Of a DNA stretch of 9,594 bases, positions 4,967 to 9,594 are shown one piece after another (positions within the stretch are counted from its first letter, which is position 1; each line of letters opens with the position of its first letter). Origin of the DNA: Pseudomonadota bacterium. Its GTDB lineage: Bacteria; Pseudomonadota; Alphaproteobacteria; Sphingomonadales; Sphingomonadaceae. The notes under the pieces are model-generated. The model did no database searches. It saw nothing but the letters and a program-made list of their open reading frames with translations, and was not told where the DNA came from. The DNA is taken from assembly GCA_023457895.1 (NCBI GenBank), contig JAEXAY010000027.1:1-9594 (forward strand), in the 5' to 3' direction. Position numbers and translations under genes: made by a program.

Positions 4967-7489
4967 ATGGCGATCTACCATTTCTCTGCCAAAGTTGTCA
5001 GTCGCGCCAATGGTTCGAGCGCGGTTGCATCGGCTGCCTACCGCGCCGCCGAACGGCTGACCGACGACCGGCTTGGCCGCAGCCATGACTTCACCAACAA
5101 GGCCGGTGTCGTTCATTCCGAGATCATGCTGCCGCAGGATGCGCCGGAACGGCTCGCAGACCGCGAAACCCTCTGGAACGCAGTCGAGCAAGGCGAGGTC
5201 AGGAAGGACGCGCAGCTTGCGCGCGATGTCGAGTTTGCGATTCCAAGGGAGATGTCCGAGGCTGACGGCATCGCGCTGGCGCGCGATTTTGTCGCCCGCG
5301 AGTTTGTGGCGAGGGGGATGATTGCCGACCTCAATCTCCATTGGGACAAGGCCGCCGATGGCAGCCCCAAGCCCCATGCCCATGTCATGTTGTCGATGCG
5401 CGAAGTCGGCCCGGACGGCTTTGGCCAGAAGGAGCGCGACTGGAACAGCAAAGAGCTTTTGGGAGCATGGCGCGAGAGCTGGGCCGATCATGTGAACACG
5501 CGCATGGCCGAGCTTGGCCTTGATGCCCGTGTCGATCACCGGACGTTGGAGGCCCAAGGCATCCCGCTTGAACCGCAGCACAAGATTGGTGCAGCGGGAA
5601 GCCGCCGAGAGATGAACAGCGAAGACGCCGAGCGCGCCGACGATCATATGCGGATCGCGCGCGAGAATGGCGACAAGATTATTGCCGACCCTGCCATTGC
5701 GCTCCACGCTATCACGCATAGCCAAGCTACGTTCACGATGCGCGATCTTGCTCAGTTTGCGTTTCGGCACAGCGACGGCAAGGATCAGTTCGATAGCGTC
5801 ATGGCATCGGTGCGGAGTTCCCCGGAGCTTGTCGCATTGGGCAAGGACGGCAAGGATCAGGAACGGTTTACCAGCCGCGACATGATCGCGGTGGAGGAAC
5901 GGCTTGGCTTGTCGGCGTCGATGCTGGCGACCAGCGAACGCCACGGCGTTGCGGATCGTAACCGCCATGCGGCGCTTGATAACGCAGCAGAGCGCGGGAT
6001 GATTTTGTCGGGTGAGCAGCGCGATGCGTTCGATCATGTCACCAGCCAGTGCGACCTTGCCTCGGTCGTTGGTTATGCCGGTAGCGGCAAGTCGGCGATG
6101 CTAGGCGTGGCGCGCGATGCTTGGGAACGTGAAGGCTATAATGTGCGTGGCGCATCGCTTTCAGGCATCGCTGCTGAAAATCTAGAAGCCGGTTCGGGCA
6201 TCACGTCGCGGACAATCGCAAGCCTTGAATACCAATGGAAAGAGGGGCGCGAATTGCTTGGCGACCGGGACGTGCTAGTCATCGACGAGGCGGGCTTGAC
6301 CGGGACGCGCCAGATGGAGCGGGTGTTGTCGGCAGCGCGTGACGCAGGCGCGAAGGTCGTGCTGGTTGGCGACCCCGAGCAGTTGCAGGCCATCGAAGCG
6401 GGGGCTGCGTTCCGTTCGCTCGCAGAGGCCCACGGCGCGGTTGAGATCACCGAGATCAGGCGGCAGCGCGACGACTGGCAACGCGGTGCAACCCGCGCAC
6501 TCGCCACCGGACGGACGGGCGAGGCCATTCATGCCTATGGCGAAAACGGTATGGTTCACGGTGCCGAGACGCGCGAATATGCGCGCGCCGAGCTTGTTGA
6601 GGGCTGGGATGAGGCGCGCTCCATCAACCCCGACAAGAGCCGGATCATCCTCACCCACACCAATGCCGAGGTGCGCGACCTTAATATCGCCGCCCGTGAG
6701 AAGCTGCGCGATGGCGGCGAGCTAGGTGGCGACGTGGACGTGAAGACCGAACGTGGCGAGCGCCAGTTTGCCAGTGGCGACCGGATGATGTTCCTGCGCA
6801 ACGAGCGCGGCATGGGGGTGAAGAACGGAACGCTTGGCACCATCGAAAGCGTATCATCCGGGCATATGGCCGTCCGCACCGATGACGGGCGTAGTGTATC
6901 GTTCGACCTCAAGGACTATGCCCATATCGACCACGGCTATGCCGCCACATTCCACAAGTCGCAGGGGGTGACGGTCGATCAGGCGCATATATTGGCGACG
7001 CCGGGTATGGACCGACATTCAGCCTATGTTGGCCTCACACGCCATCGTGACGGGGTGCAGGTTCATTATGGGCGCGATGACTTTGCCGATCAAAGCAAAC
7101 TTGTTCGCACACTGTCCCGCGAACGATCAAAGGACATGGCGAGCGACTATCCGCTCCCCGATGCCGCAGCGCGCGGCTTTGCCGAGCGGCGCGAGTTTCG
7201 GTTTGGCGAGGTCGCCCGCGATATGGTCGCCAAGGCGCGCGGGCTGTTTGCCGACCCTGAACGCATCGCGGCCTTACGGGGCCGTCTCGACAAGGCGCTG
7301 GGGCGTGAGCCATCAACAGCGCCCGAAGCTGCGGATAAGGAACCGGCGCAGGATTGCGGCCCCGACACCGCTGCGAACCGTCTCCGCGCCCGCATTGCCG
7401 AACTGGGCAAGCAGGTGCGTAAGGATGATGAACGGGATCGCGACCGGACCAAAGACCGCGAACGCGACCGTGGAGGGCCAGGCCGATGA
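4967..7489 (+). CDS. traA: TraA: MobA/MobL-type relaxase fused to RecD-like DNA helicase
   Basis: An 840-residue conjugative relaxase-helicase that nicks oriT, stays covalently bound to the 5' end and unwinds the DNA for transfer. The relaxase domain spans about 1-210. The likely catalytic Tyr is Tyr25 (SAAYRAAER), and the metal-binding histidine motif is PKPHAHVMLSMR at 134-145 (His137, His139). The SF1B helicase has Walker A GYAGSGKS at 369-376, Walker B VLVIDEA at 436-442, motif III VLVGDPEQLQAI at 465-476, motif V FHKSQGVTVD at 662-671 and motif VI YVGLTRHR at 687-694. The C-terminus is a charged RD/RE-rich tail (about 817-836). Ti TraA is longer, near 1100 residues. ATG 4967 is chosen because MAIYHFSAKV is the conserved beginning; an open frame to 4910 would run through oriT. 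Its ribosome binding site is weak. It is divergent from traC and overlaps the next gene by ATGA. Confidence 0.95.
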   Translation: MAIYHFSAKVVSRANGSSAVASAAYRAAERLTDDRLGRSHDFTNKAGVVHSEIMLPQDAPERLADRETLWNAVEQGEVRKDAQLARDVEFAIPREMSEADGIALARDFVAREFVARGMIADLNLHWDKAADGSPKPHAHVMLSMREVGPDGFGQKERDWNSKELLGAWRESWADHVNTRMAELGLDARVDHRTLEAQGIPLEPQHKIGAAGSRREMNSEDAERADDHMRIARENGDKIIADPAIALHAITHSQATFTMRDLAQFAFRHSDGKDQFDSVMASVRSSPELVALGKDGKDQERFTSRDMIAVEERLGLSASMLATSERHGVADRNRHAALDNAAERGMILSGEQRDAFDHVTSQCDLASVVGYAGSGKSAMLGVARDAWEREGYNVRGASLSGIAAENLEAGSGITSRTIASLEYQWKEGRELLGDRDVLVIDEAGLTGTRQMERVLSAARDAGAKVVLVGDPEQLQAIEAGAAFRSLAEAHGAVEITEIRRQRDDWQRGATRALATGRTGEAIHAYGENGMVHGAETREYARAELVEGWDEARSINPDKSRIILTHTNAEVRDLNIAAREKLRDGGELGGDVDVKTERGERQFASGDRMMFLRNERGMGVKNGTLGTIESVSSGHMAVRTDDGRSVSFDLKDYAHIDHGYAATFHKSQGVTVDQAHILATPGMDRHSAYVGLTRHRDGVQVHYGRDDFADQSKLVRTLSRERSKDMASDYPLPDAAARGFAERREFRFGEVARDMVAKARGLFADPERIAALRGRLDKALGREPSTAPEAADKEPAQDCGPDTAANRLRARIAELGKQVRKDDERDRDRTKDRERDRGGPGR

Positions 7490-7971
7490 GTGACACGCAG
7501 GATGATCCACTGTTAGGGTTGCTGACAGATATTGCCGAAGGGGTGGCGACACTTGCCGCGCGCGTTGACGCGATGGAAACAGTGGCTGCGGCGCATCAGG
7601 CGCAGGTGAACAAGGCGCTGGCGACCATCGCCGAAATCGCAACACGTGCTTACTACGCCAGCAAGCCGTCCAGCGCCTTGCCCGATGACATCATCAACGC
7701 GAATGTCATGGACGCCATGATTGAGCGGTGGCCGCAAGGGGCAGCCATCGGCTTGTCGAGCAACGACCGCAAATTACTGGACCGACTCGACCGCCATCCC
7801 ATCGAGGCCATCGACCGGCTGATTGCTCGCGCAGAGGATCATCCAGATCAGAGCAACGCCAATCGTCTCCGCATGGGTGCCTTTCTTGTCTTGCTCAAAC
7901 GGGAAAAGGACAAAAGGGCCAAAGCCAAGGCGCAAGACATTGAGCGCGATGCGCCCGGACGGAGCCGGTGA
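7486..7971 (+). CDS. Unrecognised 161-residue protein in the traA operon
   Basis: I do not recognise the family. The start ATG 7486 overlaps the traA stop (ATGA), and GGAGG lies nine bases upstream, so translation is probably coupled to traA. It is soluble, without signal peptide or membrane segment. Residues about 16-57 are Ala-rich with heptad-like spacing (LTDIAEGVATLAARVDAMETV), suggesting a coiled coil. The middle (about 65-130) looks helical, with WPQGAAIGLSSNDRKLLDRLDRHP. The C-terminal 24 residues are strongly charged (KREKDKRAKAKAQ). Codon use matches traA. The context suggests a transfer accessory, perhaps a relaxase partner, but nothing in the sequence proves it. Confidence 0.8.
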   Translation: MSDTQDDPLLGLLTDIAEGVATLAARVDAMETVAAAHQAQVNKALATIAEIATRAYYASKPSSALPDDIINANVMDAMIERWPQGAAIGLSSNDRKLLDRLDRHPIEAIDRLIARAEDHPDQSNANRLRMGAFLVLLKREKDKRAKAKAQDIERDAPGRSR

Positions 7972-9041
7972 GGCTCGTTACTGAACTACGAACTGATGGA
8001 CAAATGCCACCTCCGCTGCCACACTCCGAGACACGATCAAACGACATGACACTGCACAGAACCCTAATTTATTCTACACAGTTCCTGCACAGGCAATTTA
8101 TGTCGATATTTATCAAGCAATATCAACATAATGCAGAACTACCGTCATTGGACCAGCATGTCTGTAAGCATTTCCCGATCGTTGGCGAACTCACCGAACC
8201 GTGGCGCTGGATCAATTCCGGCGAGGAAGGGTTTGGTCGGTATCTTCTCGATGTTCGCCGCTCGCTCATTGCCGGGCAGGGCATTGACCTTACGGCCGCC
8301 CCGCCAAACCTTAGCTGGGTCCATCTCGATGGCAGTGAAGACCATCAGCGACGCCTCCGGGCGGGCGCGGTGGCTGCGGCAGAGGGCGAGAAGGTGCTTA
8401 TCATCGCCGATTCGAAGAGCCCAAGCGGACAACGCCAGTTCGCCAGCCAAATCCATGGCGCCGTCACAGTCGAGAATGTCGACATGCGCGATCTCGTGAC
8501 CTTCGGCGAGGGCCTCGATCTTTCGTCTGCTGGATTGCTTGAGCATGTCGTGTCGTTCGCCAGCACGGTCATGACCAACACCGGTGCAGCGAATTTGCTC
8601 AGTAGGGTGGCAACGCTGCGTGCGGGGCGCGAGCGACGCCCTGCATCGCCTGTCGAGGGCCTTGCGATGCAGCTTGTCGAAGCGCCCTCCTACCGCCTGG
8701 CTGCCGATCTCTTGGTCGAGATCGGACGCGAGCACGATGTTCGCACGCACCGGCCGGCGATCCTGCGCGGTGCTCTTCGCATGCTTAAAAAGTGCCTCGA
8801 TTGTCCCGATGTCACGCCTGCGGAGGCAGCCGTCCAGGAACGAGAACGGTCGCGCCTCATTGGCCGGCCTCTTGCTAAGCGGACCGTCGGAAGCACCTTG
8901 CTGCTCAAAGGGCTCGAAGCCGATATCGCCGTCATCCTCGACCCAGCCGAGATGGACCGTCGGCATCTCTATGTGGCAATGACGCGTGGAGCCAAAAGGC
9001 TCATCATCTGTTCGCGGACGGCGAAGGTGGTGCCCGCCTGA
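7968..9041 (+). CDS. N-terminally truncated UvrD-like (SF1A) helicase fragment in a chimeric open frame, probably a pseudogene
   Basis: The 357-codon frame opens with GTG 7968, overlapping the previous stop (GTGA). Residues 1 to about 50 have no recognisable homology. From about LDQHVCKHFPIVGELTEPWRW (61-81) the protein reads as the C-terminal part of a UvrD-type helicase, with motif V as STLLLKGLEADIAVIL (309-324) and motif VI as HLYVAMTRGAKRLIIC (333-348). Walker A and Walker B are missing, so it cannot hydrolyse ATP; MSIF at 45-48 could be a decayed trace of motif III. Full relatives should have about 550-600 residues, and such helicases are often partners of OLD-type nucleases, as in Gabija GajB, so this could be a defence-gene remnant. 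The SD before GTG 7968 is only three bases away; ATG 8046 or 8100 are alternative starts. Confidence 0.72.
   Translation: MRLVTELRTDGQMPPPLPHSETRSNDMTLHRTLIYSTQFLHRQFMSIFIKQYQHNAELPSLDQHVCKHFPIVGELTEPWRWINSGEEGFGRYLLDVRRSLIAGQGIDLTAAPPNLSWVHLDGSEDHQRRLRAGAVAAAEGEKVLIIADSKSPSGQRQFASQIHGAVTVENVDMRDLVTFGEGLDLSSAGLLEHVVSFASTVMTNTGAANLLSRVATLRAGRERRPASPVEGLAMQLVEAPSYRLAADLLVEIGREHDVRTHRPAILRGALRMLKKCLDCPDVTPAEAAVQERERSRLIGRPLAKRTVGSTLLLKGLEADIAVILDPAEMDRRHLYVAMTRGAKRLIICSRTAKVVPA
8098..8131. repeat. 34-base imperfect palindrome with an 8-base centre at the helicase truncation point
   Basis: The left arm TTATGTCGATATT (8098-8110) and right arm AATATCAACATAA (8119-8131) pair at 12 of 13 positions, the exception being C8104 against A8125. 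The centre is TATCAAGC. The 13-8-13 geometry equals that of tyrosine-recombinase sites such as loxP, without sequence similarity. It lies in an AT-rich patch (about 8065-8135) unlike the GC-rich flanks, and recognisable helicase coding begins at its right edge. CTGCACAG also occurs twice just upstream (8052-8059, 8085-8092). It could instead be a regulator site or chance. Confidence 0.6.
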
Positions 9042-9432
9042 TTCAGGGTTTAGTCGCCGCGCGGCCGACAACCTTTGCAAATGATGGGTCGTCGGCGAGT
9101 ATCGCGAGGGTTACCCGATGTCCGGAAAGTCAGCGTTGGTGCCTGAAAGCCGACCGTCTCCTCGTTGCCCAATGCAGCCGGTGTGCGAGGGTGATCCACC
9201 AGATACTGCATGTCGGCTCCTGGCGAGACCTGACGTTCAGGCCGGAACTCGTGAATGGCGGCTTTGTCCCAAACCAGGTCGTTCCTGGCGTATGCACGAC
9301 AAACAGGTGTTTTGGGAGGGTCTTTTGAGCACCATTTTCGCGGGAAAATCGGTCAATCGGGGGGTGCTTAAAAATTTAGGATATTTGAAGCAGGCAGGGC
9401 GCGCAGATTCGGGGTTTCACACACGCGGCGGC
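9042..9432. other. Stretch without a confident gene
   Basis: Two overlapping open frames exist but neither has a convincing start or a recognised fold. The plus-strand frame ending at 9328 contains RCPESQRWCLKADRLL followed by QCSRCARVIHQ, with a CxxC pair that might be half of a zinc ribbon. The minus-strand frame 9050-9352 contains NDLVWDKAAIHEFRPERQ and has an ATG only at its middle. A longer plus-strand frame, 9118-9573, runs straight into the insertion sequence. The region probably holds debris of one or more genes. No tRNA or CRISPR repeat was seen. Confidence 0.4.
9331..9353. repeat. Inverted repeat, possible hairpin
   Basis: ACC-ATTTTC (9331-9339) pairs with GAAAAT (9344-9349) and, across one extra C, with GGT (9351-9353), around a GCGG loop. 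It lies about 80 bases beyond the stop of the truncated minus-strand gene and just before an AT-rich patch (9368-9388). Without a T-run it is a weak terminator candidate; a protein-binding site is equally possible. Confidence 0.35.
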
Positions 9433-9543
9433 TTAGGGCCGACCGCGCTTCTCGAACCAAGTCTGACAGAATTTCAGGAAGTGCCTTTCGGGATGCTTGG
9501 GAGCGATTTCGTTATCACCCAGCCAGTTGCGCCATTCATTTTC
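9433..9543 (-). pseudogene. C-terminal end of an unidentified gene truncated by the insertion sequence
   Basis: Reading leftward from the insertion-sequence boundary, 36 codons end at TAA (9435-9433): ENEWRNWLGDNEIAPKHPER, then HFLKFCQTWFEKRGRP. Four Trp-containing or aromatic positions at helical spacing, the charged balance and the natural C-terminus make this look like real protein, unlike the complementary frame. The first codon (9543-9541) lies next to the first base of the IS6100-like terminal repeat (9545), so the rest of the gene was separated by the insertion or lost. I do not recognise the family. The frame continues into the IS end (FATEP...), but that part is not native. Confidence 0.55.
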
Positions 9544-9544
9544 G

Positions 9545-9594
9545 GGCTCTGTTGCAAAAATCGTGAAGCTTGAGCATGCTTGGCGGAGATTGGA
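9545..9594 (+). mobile_element. Left end of an IS6100-like (IS6 family) insertion sequence, cut by the window edge
   Basis: GGCTCTGTTGCAAA (9545-9558) is the 14-base terminal inverted repeat of IS6100 and close IS6-family relatives. The bases after it (9559-9594) match my recollection of the leader upstream of the IS6100 transposase, which would start just outside the window on the plus strand. The full element has about 880 bases. The 8 bases before it, CATTTTCG (9537-9544), would be repeated on the far side if this was a simple insertion. IS6100 is common in sphingomonads, where it moves and rearranges catabolic gene clusters. Confidence 0.88.

Noticed and set aside
4880..6037. 385-codon open frame on the minus strand inside traA
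   Set aside because: It is antisense to the conserved relaxase domain, has no recognisable motifs, and arises from GC-rich codon bias in the shadow frame.
8081..8108. XerC/XerD dif-like site, because TTATGT resembles a XerD arm
   Set aside because: By eye only about 7 of 11 bases match the XerD arm and about 4 of 11 match the XerC arm; the larger 34-base palindrome explains the symmetry better.
8145..9080. 311-codon open frame on the minus strand
   Set aside because: It is antisense to clear helicase motifs V and VI, and its product (RRLNPESGGHHLRRPRTDD...) looks like shadow translation.
9118..9573. 151-codon plus-strand frame with an ATG
   Set aside because: It reads through the insertion-sequence boundary and ends inside the terminal repeat region, is complementary to the better minus-strand remnant, and has no domain I recognise.
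1..9594. CRISPR arrays, tRNA or rRNA genes
   Set aside because: No regularly spaced repeats and no cloverleaf or rRNA-like sequence were seen on either strand.

Overview
The window looks like a sphingomonad-type alphaproteobacterium (Sphingobium, Sphingopyxis, Novosphingobium or a relative). The evidence is GC-rich coding, a TonB-dependent receptor with a DIVVTG TonB box, and a relaxase opening MAIYHFSAKVVS with the Ti-plasmid-style gene order traG-traD-traC / oriT / traA. The replicon (plasmid or integrative element) cannot be decided from the sequence. All assignments come from reading motifs by eye; no searches were run.

Layout. 1-1970 (-): a siderophore-type TonB-dependent outer-membrane receptor, cut at its C-terminus by the window edge. 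1971-2295: a divergent regulatory region with a Fur-like palindrome in front of the receptor and a run of hairpins in front of ssb. 2296-2634 (+): a short single-stranded-DNA-binding protein, ended by a strong GC hairpin shared with the convergent traG. 4791-2670 (-): traC, traD and traG (coupling protein), closely packed. 4792-4966: a divergent promoter region with a palindromic operator candidate and a MOBQ/Ti-type oriT candidate. 4967-7489 (+): TraA, a MobA/MobL relaxase fused to a RecD-like helicase, followed with 4-base overlaps by an unrecognised 161-residue gene and by an open frame carrying only the C-terminal part of a UvrD-like helicase. 9042-9432: no confident gene. 9433-9543 (-): the last 36 codons of an unidentified gene, cut off by an insertion sequence. 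9545-9594: the left end of an IS6100-like IS6-family element.

How it works together. TraA would nick oriT and unwind the plasmid, TraG would couple the relaxosome to a mating channel, and TraC/TraD are probable relaxosome accessories. No mating-pair-formation (trb/virB) genes are in view. If the nick is on the minus strand, as alignment with known MOBQ sites suggests, traC-traD-traG and then ssb enter the recipient first, and the incoming strand is the template for ssb. Together with the hairpin-rich ssb leader, this suggests early expression of ssb from single-stranded DNA. The right-hand part has been rearranged: a helicase truncated near a 34-base imperfect palindrome, a gene truncated by the IS, and filler with no recognisable gene.
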